This document shows, piece by piece, positions 1-7,485 of a stretch of 48,297 bases of DNA. The translations under genes and the position numbers were made by a program. The stretch comes from Elusimicrobia bacterium CG1_02_37_114 (GTDB lineage: Bacteria; Elusimicrobiota; Endomicrobiia; CG1-02-37-114). The DNA lies in the NCBI GenBank assembly GCA_001871125.1, contig MNXB01000003.1, positions 1 through 48,297 on the forward strand, read 5' to 3'. Position 1 is the stretch's first letter, and the number at the start of each line of letters is the position of its first letter. The notes below the pieces were generated by a model. That model was given only the letters and a program-made list of their open reading frames with translations, was not told the origin of the DNA and did no database searches.

Positions 1-168
1 GCATTTTTTGCAAACACCAGCAGTAACTTTTGTAACAGCGACATCGTTACCACCCTTAAGGAGTTTTTCTACCTTGTCTATAGATAACTTTTCTCCACAT
101 ATAGGACATTTGCTTGCTATCATATTATACCGGTTATCTTGAATTGCTTTTGTTATTTTTTTAATCAT
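1..168 (-). CDS. YgiT/MqsA-type zinc-finger protein, N-terminal part, cut by window edge
   Basis: The first 56 residues of a small protein lie here; the rest runs off the window start. A CPICG pair near residues 22-25 and a second pair, VCKKC, near residues 52-56 are spaced as in the YgiT-type zinc finger that forms the N-terminus of MqsA-like antitoxins. An internal ATG at 123 gives a shorter option that begins just before the zinc finger. A TATAGT box lies about 15 bases upstream of 168. The partner toxin, if there is one, is outside the window. Family membership is inferred from the Cys pairs and length only. Confidence 0.5.
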   Translation of the reverse strand, partial: MIKKITKAIQDNRYNMIASKCPICGEKLSIDKVEKLLKGGNDVAVTKVTAGVCKKC

Positions 169-180
169 GTTCTCAAATAT

Positions 181-410
181 TATACTATAACAGTGACTTG
201 TATGTCAAACTTACCACAGGAGGGGCTTGACTACAAAGTCTCAAATTAATAGAATATAGCTCTTTATAAAACTACAGGTAAGAAAACGTCCCGATAAATT
301 AGATAATCCTGCGGATAAATCGGGACGCTACAGGTAAGTAAAATCCTGAAGGATTAACTCCAGGGATTCCCCAATTTATTGGGGCTATACTTTCCTTGTA
401 TATTAAAAAA
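181..410. repeat. Intergenic repeat cluster upstream of nfnA
   Basis: This 230-base gap is almost entirely repeats. CTACAGGTAAG occurs at 272-282 and 328-338. Between them lies a palindrome with arms CGTCCCGAT (287-295) and ATCGGGACG (319-327), whose centre holds one 21-base KLDNPAD-type unit (293-313). Positions 336-361 match, inverted, the segment 29184-29209. Positions 363-406 carry CCCCAATTTATTGGGG followed by TATAC and TTGTATA boxes, nearly identical to 9664-9707, and end four bases before nfnA. Any promoter for nfnA probably lies in this last module. Confidence 0.75.
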
Positions 411-1247
411 ATGTTTAAAATTTTAGAAAAGCAAACTGTTGCAGAAAAAATAAACAGGTTCGTAATAGAAGTGAAAGATATAGCCCTCAAGGCACTGCCA
501 GGACAGTTTGTTATATTTAGAGTTGATGAAAAAGGCGAAAGGATACCTATAACAATCAGTGATGCCGATAAGGAAAACGGCACGATAACAGTATTTGTCC
601 AGGAAGTCGGTAAAACCACAGAAAAACTTGGTTTACTAAAGAAGGGGGATTTTCTCCGGGATGTTGCGGGACCCCTCGGTGTACCTACAGATATAGAGAA
701 TTTTGGAACCGCCGTATGCGTTGCAGGCGGAGTAGGGACCGCAGAAATTTATCCAATAGCCCGCGAACTAAAAAGGGTTGGCAACAAGACAATAAATATT
801 GTTGGAGCAAGGTCTAAAAATCATCTGATTCTTGCAGATGAAATGAAAAAAATATCAGACGAACTTTACATAACCACAGATGACGGTTCTTATCCCTCCG
901 GGAGAAAAGGGTTTGTATCCGATGTCCTGAAGGAAATAATGGAAAAAACAAAAATAGATATTGTTTTTGCCGTGGGACCTGTTATTATGATGAAGGTAAT
1001 ATCTGAAATTACAAAAGATAAAAAGATTAAGACCATAGTAAGTTTAAACCCGATTATGGTTGACGGCACAGGGATGTGCGGCTGCTGCAGGGTGTCCGTA
1101 GGCGGAACCCCGAAATTCACATGTGTTGACGGCCCTGACTTTGATGCACATCAGGTGGACTGGAACGAACTTATTTTGCGGCTAAAAACATTTAATGACA
1201 AAGAAAGGATTTCACTGGAAGAATTCCATAAGTGCAGGATAATATGA
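411..1247 (+). CDS. nfnA: NfnA-type FAD/[2Fe-2S] NAD(P)H oxidoreductase subunit
   Basis: This is the small subunit of the NADH-dependent reduced ferredoxin:NADP oxidoreductase / sulfide dehydrogenase family (the PyrK-like half). It moves electrons through FAD and a [2Fe-2S] cluster. The FAD-binding RIPITISD motif lies near residue 47 and the pyridine-nucleotide loop, VAGGVGTAEIYP, near 105. The cluster-binding tail GMCGCCRV...FTCVDGP places cysteines at about 223, 225, 226 and 238. The start is ATG 411; an in-frame TTG at 396 would add only MYIKK. The end overlaps nfnB as ATGA, so the two are translationally coupled, as expected for a heterodimer. Length (278 aa) is normal. The paralogous PyrK is the alternative, but the gltA-like partner favours Nfn. 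Confidence 0.88.
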   Translation: MFKILEKQTVAEKINRFVIEVKDIALKALPGQFVIFRVDEKGERIPITISDADKENGTITVFVQEVGKTTEKLGLLKKGDFLRDVAGPLGVPTDIENFGTAVCVAGGVGTAEIYPIARELKRVGNKTINIVGARSKNHLILADEMKKISDELYITTDDGSYPSGRKGFVSDVLKEIMEKTKIDIVFAVGPVIMMKVISEITKDKKIKTIVSLNPIMVDGTGMCGCCRVSVGGTPKFTCVDGPDFDAHQVDWNELILRLKTFNDKERISLEEFHKCRII

Positions 1248-2671
1248 AGACACCTCATCAGAAAATGCCTGTCCGGGACGCTAAGGAAAGAATAAAAAAC
1301 TTTTCTTCTGTCGCTCTGGGCTTTACAGAAGAACAATCTGTGCTTGAAGCAAAAAGATGCCTGCAGTGCAAGAAACCTGTCTGCATTGAAGGTTGTCCTG
1401 TTGAAATTGACATACCAAAATTTATTAAAGAAATATCTGAAAAAAAGTTTCTTGAGGCCATAAAAACAATAAAAGAAAAAAACAACCTTCCCGCCATTTG
1501 CGGAAGAGTCTGCCCGCAGGAAACACAGTGTGAGCTCAAATGTATCCTTGGAAAGAAAAACGAACCGGTGGCGATAGGGTCTCTTGAAAGATTTGTGGCA
1601 GACTATGAGATTGCCCCCCCCAGTTTTATTCCTACGGAACCTACTTCGGCTGACGTAAAACTATACGGGGGGGCGTCCGAAAAAGGACATTTTCGGACGA
1701 AAGTTGCTGTTGTCGGCTCCGGGCCTGCCGGACTTACCTGTGCAGGTGACCTTGCAAGGATGGGGTATTCTGTAACAGTTTTTGAATCTCTTCACATGCC
1801 AGGGGGGGTGCTGGTTTACGGCATACCGGAATTTCGTCTTCCAAAAGGTATTGTCCACCGTGAGATAGATTATGTAAAAAGTCTTGGGGTTGAAATAAAA
1901 TGTAATATGGTAATAGGGAAAGTTAAATCATTAAAAGAACTTTTTCAATCAAACTATGAAGCTATTTTTATCGGGACAGGGGCAGGACTACCTCAATTCT
2001 TGAATGTACCGGGCGAAAATCTGTGCGGGATTTATTCAGCGAATGAATTTCTCACACGAGTAAATTTAATGAAAGCATATCTCTTCCCTGAATACGATAC
2101 GCCGGTAAAGATCGGGAAAAGGGTTGCGGTGTTGGGCGGAGGAAACGTTGCAATGGATTCGGCGAGAGTTGCTTTAAGACTCGGTGCAGAAGAATCCATA
2201 ATCGTTTACCGCAGGACGGAAAAAGAGCTGCCTGCAAGAAGAGAAGAAGTTGAAAATGCAAAAGAAGAAGGTATAAAGTTCCATCTTTTAACGGCCCCCG
2301 TAAAGTTTATTGGCGATGAAAAAAACAATGTCACCGGTATGGAATGCATAAAAATGGAATTAGGCGAACCTGATGAAAGCGGCAGGAGAAGACCCGTTCC
2401 TATTCCGGACAGTAATTTTGTATTTAATCTTGATACTGTTGTTATAGCAATCGGTCAATCACCAAATCCATTAATTCCGAAATCAACAAAAGAACTCAAA
2501 CTCGCAAAGAAGGGTAACGTTATAGTTGATGAGGGCGGCAGGACGAGTATGGAAGGAGTTTTTGCAGGTGGAGATATATCCACCGGTGCTGCGACAGTCA
2601 TAGAAGCAATGGGTGCAGGTAAAATTGCTGCAAGGTCTATTGATGAATATCTAAAAGTCAATCGGAGGTAG
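1244..2671 (+). CDS. nfnB: NfnB / glutamate synthase small-chain-like flavoprotein
   Basis: This is the large subunit partner of NfnA, in the family often annotated as NADPH-dependent glutamate synthase small chain or GltA. The N-terminal region binds two 4Fe-4S clusters (CLQCKKPVCIEGCP near residues 38-51 and CGRVCPQETQCELKC near 86-100). It is followed by an FAD Rossmann loop (VVGSGPAGL, about 156) and an NADPH loop (VLGGGNVAMDSA, about 295). Start ATG 1244 overlaps the nfnA stop. The linker between the Fe-S and FAD domains carries about 25 extra residues (FIPTEPTSADVK through EKGHFR). The underlying DNA resembles dispersed repeats elsewhere in the window and ends in a perfect palindrome at 1674-1699. 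No glutamate synthase large subunit is nearby, which supports the transhydrogenase role. Confidence 0.88.
   Translation: MKTPHQKMPVRDAKERIKNFSSVALGFTEEQSVLEAKRCLQCKKPVCIEGCPVEIDIPKFIKEISEKKFLEAIKTIKEKNNLPAICGRVCPQETQCELKCILGKKNEPVAIGSLERFVADYEIAPPSFIPTEPTSADVKLYGGASEKGHFRTKVAVVGSGPAGLTCAGDLARMGYSVTVFESLHMPGGVLVYGIPEFRLPKGIVHREIDYVKSLGVEIKCNMVIGKVKSLKELFQSNYEAIFIGTGAGLPQFLNVPGENLCGIYSANEFLTRVNLMKAYLFPEYDTPVKIGKRVAVLGGGNVAMDSARVALRLGAEESIIVYRRTEKELPARREEVENAKEEGIKFHLLTAPVKFIGDEKNNVTGMECIKMELGEPDESGRRRPVPIPDSNFVFNLDTVVIAIGQSPNPLIPKSTKELKLAKKGNVIVDEGGRTSMEGVFAGGDISTGAATVIEAMGAGKIAARSIDEYLKVNRR
1620..1699. repeat. Repeat-derived in-frame insertion inside nfnB
   Basis: Positions 1620-1668 resemble the repeat at 9621-9658: both contain CAGTT, then a CCTA..GAACCTACT core, a TCGG word and AAAACT. 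Immediately after is an inverted repeat with ten-base arms CGTCCGAAAA (1674-1683) and TTTTCGGACG (1690-1699), loop AGGACA. The reading frame stays open through the whole segment, which falls at a domain linker. Confidence 0.65.
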
Positions 2672-2676
2672 GGAAT

Positions 2677-3786
2677 ATGACTCTAAAAGAAATGTTAGAT
2701 AAGATGTTTGAAGCAAAGGCATCTGATTTGCATATCAGGGCTAATAGTTTTCCTTATTTGCGAATTAATGGTGAACTGGTAAAGATTGGGGCAGAAATGC
2801 TCAGCGACCAGGAGACGCAGGATATTGCATATGAAATTATGAATAATGAACAAAGACAGCATTTTTTGGAACGGCATGAGGTTGATTTGGGTATAACATA
2901 CCAGGGGACAATCAGGCTGCGTGCAAATATTTTCTGCCAGCGCGGAGTTATAAATATTGCTCTCAGGTACATACCTACGGAAATAGCCACATCTGAACAG
3001 TTGAATTTACCACCGGTTATCTATAAACTTACAGAACATGACAGGGGATTGGTTCTTGTCACAGGACAAACGGGCTCCGGCAAATCCACAACACTTGCGG
3101 CTATGATTGACCATATAAATTCTACATATTCCGCTCATATCGTAACCGTAGAAGACCCGATAGAATTTATTCATAAAGATAAAAAATCCATTATAAGCCA
3201 GCGGGAATTAGGTATAGATACGCTTTCATATCTTGAGGCATTGAGGCATGTCGTTAGACAGGACCCTGATGTTATTTTAATGGGCGAAGCCCGTGACTAT
3301 GAAACAATGTCAGCAGCAATTACATCAGCACAGATGGGACATTTGGTTTTTTCAACAATACATACGGTTGATACGGTACAGACAATATCACGCGTGGTAA
3401 ATTTGTTCCCGCAGCATATAAGAGAACAAATCCGCACTCTGTTTGCAGAAACATTGGTTGGAATTATTTCACAAAGACTGTTGCCTAAAACCGATGGTTC
3501 CGGTATGATACCGGCGGTTGAAGTCCTCATTGCCACACCTTTAATAAAAAAATCTCTGATTGAGGGTAACTTAGCGGAAGTTGCCAATCAAATGAAACAG
3601 GGTGAATATTACGGGATGCAGACGTTCAATCAGTCGCTTTTGAAATTATACCAGGCCGGCAAAATAAAATTAGAAGATGCACTTGAAGCAGCAACCAGCC
3701 CTGAAGAATTGATGCTTGCAATAAGAGGTGTTCAGTCATCAACAGAATCGGCACAAACCATTGAGCGTTTTGGCGGCAAGAAATAA
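2677..3786 (+). CDS. pilT: PilT-type twitching motility / secretion ATPase
   Basis: This is a hexameric ATPase of the type II/IV secretion superfamily that powers pilus retraction on the cytoplasmic face. It has the Walker A motif GQTGSGKST near residue 133, an Asp box (TVEDPIEFIH), a Walker B-like segment VILMGEARDYETM near 202 and the His box FSTIHTVDTVQTI. Length (369 aa) matches PilT rather than the larger PilB. The C-terminal retraction motif is divergent, reading KKSLIEGN where the usual AIRNLIREG is expected. A GGAGG site precedes ATG 2677 and the gap to nfnB is five bases. No other pilus genes are in the window, so a PilU-like paralogue cannot be excluded. Confidence 0.9.
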   Translation: MTLKEMLDKMFEAKASDLHIRANSFPYLRINGELVKIGAEMLSDQETQDIAYEIMNNEQRQHFLERHEVDLGITYQGTIRLRANIFCQRGVINIALRYIPTEIATSEQLNLPPVIYKLTEHDRGLVLVTGQTGSGKSTTLAAMIDHINSTYSAHIVTVEDPIEFIHKDKKSIISQRELGIDTLSYLEALRHVVRQDPDVILMGEARDYETMSAAITSAQMGHLVFSTIHTVDTVQTISRVVNLFPQHIREQIRTLFAETLVGIISQRLLPKTDGSGMIPAVEVLIATPLIKKSLIEGNLAEVANQMKQGEYYGMQTFNQSLLKLYQAGKIKLEDALEAATSPEELMLAIRGVQSSTESAQTIERFGGKK

Positions 3787-4478
3787 TGTGGTCAATTAAA
3801 AGCGATGTCCTCCGGAACGATACCTTATCAAACCTCAATATAAAACATTTCATTACAACCAGGAAATTAGGTAATATGCTGGATGATTTGATGCTCCGGG
3901 AAGTCCTGTCCCGGAATAATATCCCGACGGATTCTCTCGTCACTGCAGAACAGGTCCACGGCAACAGAGTCCATATTGTCAGGACTGAAGATAGAGGCAA
4001 AAAAATCCGGGCGTTGACGGACTTATTGCTGAATCTGAAGGTTTTGCATTGGGGATTTTTACTGCTGACTGCGTGCCTTTGTTTGTCGTGGATAAAAGCA
4101 CTAAAAAGATTGGGTTGATTCATTCGGGCTGGAAATCTTTGCAAAAGGGTATAATAGAAAATTTTATGGAAATGTTTGGAGCAAAACCTGAAAATATAGT
4201 CGTTGTGATTGCCCCCCATATATGCGACAAATGCTACAGGGTAGGCGAACCTTTCAGGGAATATTTTCCTGATAATTACAGAGACGGAAATATGAATCTG
4301 CAAAACGAGATAATGAGAAGGTTAATTGCCCAAAAAATAATAGAAAGAAACATAGACACTATTGACTTGAATAGATTCTGCACCTGTCATAATAACGATT
4401 TGTTTTTTTTCCTATCGCCGGGGTGACAAAAATTCCCGCCAAATTTCAGTGTTGAGTAACGGTATAGAGGAACATTGA
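3786..4478 (+). pseudogene. pgeF: PgeF/YfiH laccase-domain protein, broken by two homopolymer frameshifts
   Basis: This belongs to the family of purine nucleoside phosphorylase / peptidoglycan-editing proteins (YfiH, DUF152). The metal-binding His-Cys-His set is visible as EQVHGNRV, TADCVPL and LIHSGW, but in different frames. The first frame breaks at a run of seven A near 4000-4006: one more A would give KNPGVDGLIAE leading into the ADC motif. The second breaks in a run of eight T near 4399-4406: one fewer T gives DLFFSYRRGD, the expected C-terminus, ending at TGA 4476-4478. Without correction the two readable parts are 3786-4118 and 4049-4426. The start ATG overlaps the pilT stop (TAATG). 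Sequencing error, slippage-based expression and true decay are all possible. Confidence 0.8.
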
Positions 4479-4511
4479 TAAAACAGCATTGATTACCCGA
4501 CATTTTTATTT

Positions 4512-5237
4512 TTATTTAATTTTAAACCCTAATATTTGTTCTTCTGTGATACCATGGTTTCGGAAAAGAAATTTTACTCTATAAGGTTTTTCTGGTAAAG
4601 TCACAAAATATGGTGAATTTTTATATTCATATCTAAATGATTTTCCCTTAGATTTCCCACATCCAATAATCCTATCCTTATAAATAGGATATAGTTTTTT
4701 GTTTGGTATTGATACCAACAAAATTGATAATATTTTCAGATATTTATCTTCGGGTTTAAAAATAATTCCTATTGCATAAGTTAAGCAAATTTTTTGTTCC
4801 TTTTTTCCTTCATTATAATATGCAGGCAAGTTGACATTAAAGCCTTTTTTGGGTGAGGCATAACTTGTTTGATTTTCTCCTATGGGTATTTTACCTTTAT
4901 AATCTGATGGATTATCAACCTTTGCTGTTTTAATATCAATATGGACAAATGCATTATAATGCTCAAAAAACATATCAGCACCAATAGGGGCGGAATTTGG
5001 TTTTCCGAATTGGTTAAATAACCAATAGTAAATGCGTTCCGCTCCTCTTGCAAAATCCGATGTTTGTCTTTTTTTGTCTATTCCTTTGAAAGCATTTATC
5101 CAATCATCAATTATTTTATCTTTGGAATTCAAACCATCTATCATTTTTTGTATATCTTGAGCCATTTCCCAATGGATTTTATTAAAATAATCATATTCTA
5201 ACTCTTCTATTTCAATTAATTCCTTTGATATTTTCAT
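4512..5237 (-). CDS. Putative Type II restriction endonuclease
   Basis: This 241-residue protein is encoded 25 bases downstream of a DNA methyltransferase on the same strand, with a clear GGAGGTAATA ribosome site before ATG 5237. I do not recognise the family by name. The segment GADMFFEHYNAFVHIDIKTAK near residues 95-115 has acidic and D-x-K residues in a beta-strand context, as expected for a PD-(D/E)xK nuclease centre. The remainder has no transmembrane or repeat features. Position, size and the candidate catalytic motif together suggest the cleaving half of a Type II system. The recognition sequence cannot be read from the protein. It is converging with pgeF, whose end lies about 34 bases away. 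Confidence 0.65.
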   Translation of the reverse strand: MKISKELIEIEELEYDYFNKIHWEMAQDIQKMIDGLNSKDKIIDDWINAFKGIDKKRQTSDFARGAERIYYWLFNQFGKPNSAPIGADMFFEHYNAFVHIDIKTAKVDNPSDYKGKIPIGENQTSYASPKKGFNVNLPAYYNEGKKEQKICLTYAIGIIFKPEDKYLKILSILLVSIPNKKLYPIYKDRIIGCGKSKGKSFRYEYKNSPYFVTLPEKPYRVKFLFRNHGITEEQILGFKIK

Positions 5238-5262
5238 TATTACCTCCGATTATCTGTTTGTT

Positions 5263-6792
5263 TTATACAAAAATCTTTGAAATTTCGCCACATCTTTCTT
5301 GTATTAATTTTACAAAATCTGATTGGAGTTCGATTAAGATAGATTTTCTGTTAAGTTCTTTTGCAACCTTACCGGTTGTTCCAGAACCCGCGAAAGGATC
5401 TAGAGCAATTCCATCAGAAGGGCAGCAAGATAAAATTGCTTTTCTTGGAAGTTCTTCAGGGAATACTGAAAAATGAGGTCTATTTGGTAATTTTGCGGTT
5501 TTTATTTCCCAAATGTCTCCAGGATTTTTCCCTTTGGGATGATAATCGATAGTCTGCAAGACATAATGCATTTCGGTCATTTGAGTATCGTATTTATCAT
5601 CGAAATTTAAGATCTTTTTAAGTTTTTTCCAATCATCTGGTGTAGGTAATGATCCACCGGCATCTTTTCTGAACCAATGACCCGCAGTATGTTTATATCC
5701 TAATATTTTATCAATTTCTTCTGCTGAAATATTTCTTGTCTTTCTCCATTTCCTTAGATAATCGCAAATAACTTCCCGGGGTAATTCTACTTTCCTTTTT
5801 TTAATATAATTTATTCCTGTAATAGATTGACGTCCACCGGGGGATGCACCGATATTCCTTTCATTTCCTTTAAATTTACCGTTATATTTAGTACTTTTAT
5901 TTTTATCTTCAATAATTGGAATTATTTTTTTATATTCTTCTTCCCCTAAATATTTTGGGAAATCAGGGTTGTTTTCTTGGCTTGATTTATAAGGAATTCT
6001 TAAGCTATCGATATCAAAATATAAGTCTTTTTCCCAGTCATTCCTGCTGAAAAAGTATATAACTTCATAAGTGTTAGTAAATCTTGATTTTACCGGAGAA
6101 GGCATGTGATTAGGTTTATGCCAAATTATTTGATTTCGTAAAAGCCACCCAATTTTCTTTTTGTTTTTACCGATAGTTTGGACATCACTAATCATTCTAT
6201 ATGCTAATCGCTGAGGAATCAGCTGTAATCCTTTATCAATATATGTGTCTCCTATATTTAAGAAATACGCACCATCTTTTTTTAATACTCTGAGAAGTTC
6301 GTAAGAAATCTCGGTAAGTTTATTAATATATTCTTCGGGGGTTCTTTCTCTACCGATTTGCCCTTCTATGTAATAATCTCTCAAATTCCAATATGGCGGA
6401 GATGTTACAATACACGAAATGGATTCAGAAGGTATTTTTCTTAAGGCATCCATTACATCACCAATTATCACTAAAGGGGTATTGTTTTTGGGAATAGTAT
6501 TATTAATGTCAATTTCATACATTGCCAGCTGCTCTTTTATTTTTAAGTTTTTTATTCTTTCTCTAATGGGATATTCTTTTTCTTTTGTTATGGTTTTTGT
6601 ATTTAAACTTTGTTTTTTGGTTAAGGCATTAAGTGTTTCTTCAATATTATATTTTTGCATATCGTTTGGTGTGGTCTTTCTTGTTAACCAACGATTTACA
6701 GTAGAATAAGCAACCTTTAGTTTTTTTGCTAGATTTTGTTGTGATATTTTATTTCTTAGGCGATAATTGTTTAATTTTTTTAATAGTTCCAT
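5263..6792 (-). CDS. HTH-fused site-specific DNA methyltransferase (Type II, beta-class order)
   Basis: A helix-turn-helix of XRE type occupies residues 5-45 (ISQQNLAKKLKVAYSTVNRW). The methyltransferase follows, with catalytic motif TSPPYWNLRDYY near residue 130 and the AdoMet loop LDPFAGSGTTG near 465. The catalytic motif coming before the AdoMet motif is the beta-class order typical of N4-cytosine or N6-adenine enzymes. A second HTH-like insert (SAEEIDKILGYKHTAGHWFRK, about 355-375) lies between them in the target-recognition region. The N-terminal HTH could repress its own promoter, as in controller-type methyltransferases; the duplicated -10 region upstream fits that idea. Codon use looks more AT-rich than in flanking housekeeping genes. 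Confidence 0.85.
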   Translation of the reverse strand: MELLKKLNNYRLRNKISQQNLAKKLKVAYSTVNRWLTRKTTPNDMQKYNIEETLNALTKKQSLNTKTITKEKEYPIRERIKNLKIKEQLAMYEIDINNTIPKNNTPLVIIGDVMDALRKIPSESISCIVTSPPYWNLRDYYIEGQIGRERTPEEYINKLTEISYELLRVLKKDGAYFLNIGDTYIDKGLQLIPQRLAYRMISDVQTIGKNKKKIGWLLRNQIIWHKPNHMPSPVKSRFTNTYEVIYFFSRNDWEKDLYFDIDSLRIPYKSSQENNPDFPKYLGEEEYKKIIPIIEDKNKSTKYNGKFKGNERNIGASPGGRQSITGINYIKKRKVELPREVICDYLRKWRKTRNISAEEIDKILGYKHTAGHWFRKDAGGSLPTPDDWKKLKKILNFDDKYDTQMTEMHYVLQTIDYHPKGKNPGDIWEIKTAKLPNRPHFSVFPEELPRKAILSCCPSDGIALDPFAGSGTTGKVAKELNRKSILIELQSDFVKLIQERCGEISKIFV

Positions 6793-6811
6793 AGATAAGT
6801 TCCTATTGCAT

Positions 6812-6850
6812 ATTATAGCATATTATAGCATTTGCTTTCTTACATGTCAA
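6812..6850 (-). promoter_or_regulatory. Consensus sigma-70 promoter with duplicated -10 box for the R-M operon
   Basis: Reading the minus strand, TTGACA (6845-6850) is followed by exactly 17 bases and then TATAAT (6822-6827) preceded by TGC, an extended -10. A second identical TATAAT lies ten bases further on (6812-6817), because a ten-base block TATTATAGCA is repeated head to tail at 6811-6820 and 6821-6830. The start codon is at 6792. The tandem block could be two -10 boxes, an operator for the HTH of the methyltransferase, or both. Confidence 0.75.
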
Positions 6851-6947
6851 TTTTTTCGCAACCCATAAAACATCATTTTTTATCTTCTACGGGATTCTGT
6901 AACTTATCCAGTGTCTTCGGGGGTTATGAGGTTTTTTTCAAAAAAAA

Positions 6948-6976
6948 TTGATTTTCAAGTGAGCATTTTATATAAT
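6948..6976 (+). promoter_or_regulatory. Sigma-70-like promoter for ispF-cysS-rlmB
   Basis: TTGATT (6948-6953) and TATAAT (6971-6976) are separated by 17 bases, followed by an AAGGAGAA ribosome site just before ATG 7009. The 6793-7008 gap is a divergent promoter region shared with the R-M operon. Confidence 0.6.
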
Positions 6977-7008
6977 ATATAAGATATTATTATGTTATAA
7001 GGAGAAAT

Positions 7009-7485
7009 ATGGATTTTAGGTGCGGTATTGGTTACGATGTTCATAGGTTTAAGAAAGGCAGGAAATTGATTCTCGGTGGAGTAAGAATTCCTCATCCTTT
7101 TGGACTTATCGGTCATTCTGATGCAGATGTTATTCTGCATGCTATAAGCGATGCAATACTCGGTGCATGCGGTTTGCGTGATATAGGTGTGTATTTTCCG
7201 AACAATGACCCTCAATACAAGAATATTTCCAGCAGGTTAATACTTGAAAAGGTATTTAATCTGGCTAAAAATAAAAAGTTCCGGATAGTTAATGTTGATT
7301 GTATGGTTATTGCCGAAAAGCCTAAAATAAATCCGTATAATACACGAATGAAAAAATGTATTTCCGATATTCTCGGGACTAAAAATATTAGCATTAAGGC
7401 AACCAGCAATGAGGGTTTGGGGTTTATAGGAAAAAATAAAGGTATTGCATGTTTTGCTATTGTACTGGTTAAAAAAAATGGCTGA
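7009..7485 (+). CDS. ispF: 2-C-methyl-D-erythritol 2,4-cyclodiphosphate synthase
   Basis: This enzyme of the MEP isoprenoid pathway cyclises CDP-ME 2-phosphate with loss of CMP. The metal-binding signature GYDVHRF near residues 8-14, GHSDADVILHAISDAILGA near 35-53 and the C-terminal TSNEGLGFIG motif are all present. At 158 residues it has normal full length. An AAGGAG site precedes ATG 7009. Its last eight bases overlap cysS, so the two are co-translated; ispF next to cysS is a common bacterial arrangement. Confidence 0.95.
   Translation: MDFRCGIGYDVHRFKKGRKLILGGVRIPHPFGLIGHSDADVILHAISDAILGACGLRDIGVYFPNNDPQYKNISSRLILEKVFNLAKNKKFRIVNVDCMVIAEKPKINPYNTRMKKCISDILGTKNISIKATSNEGLGFIGKNKGIACFAIVLVKKNG

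Noticed and set aside
3626-4303. Long minus-strand reading frame opposite pilT/pgeF
   Set aside because: It is a shadow of genes with strong family motifs on the plus strand and has no recognisable domain.
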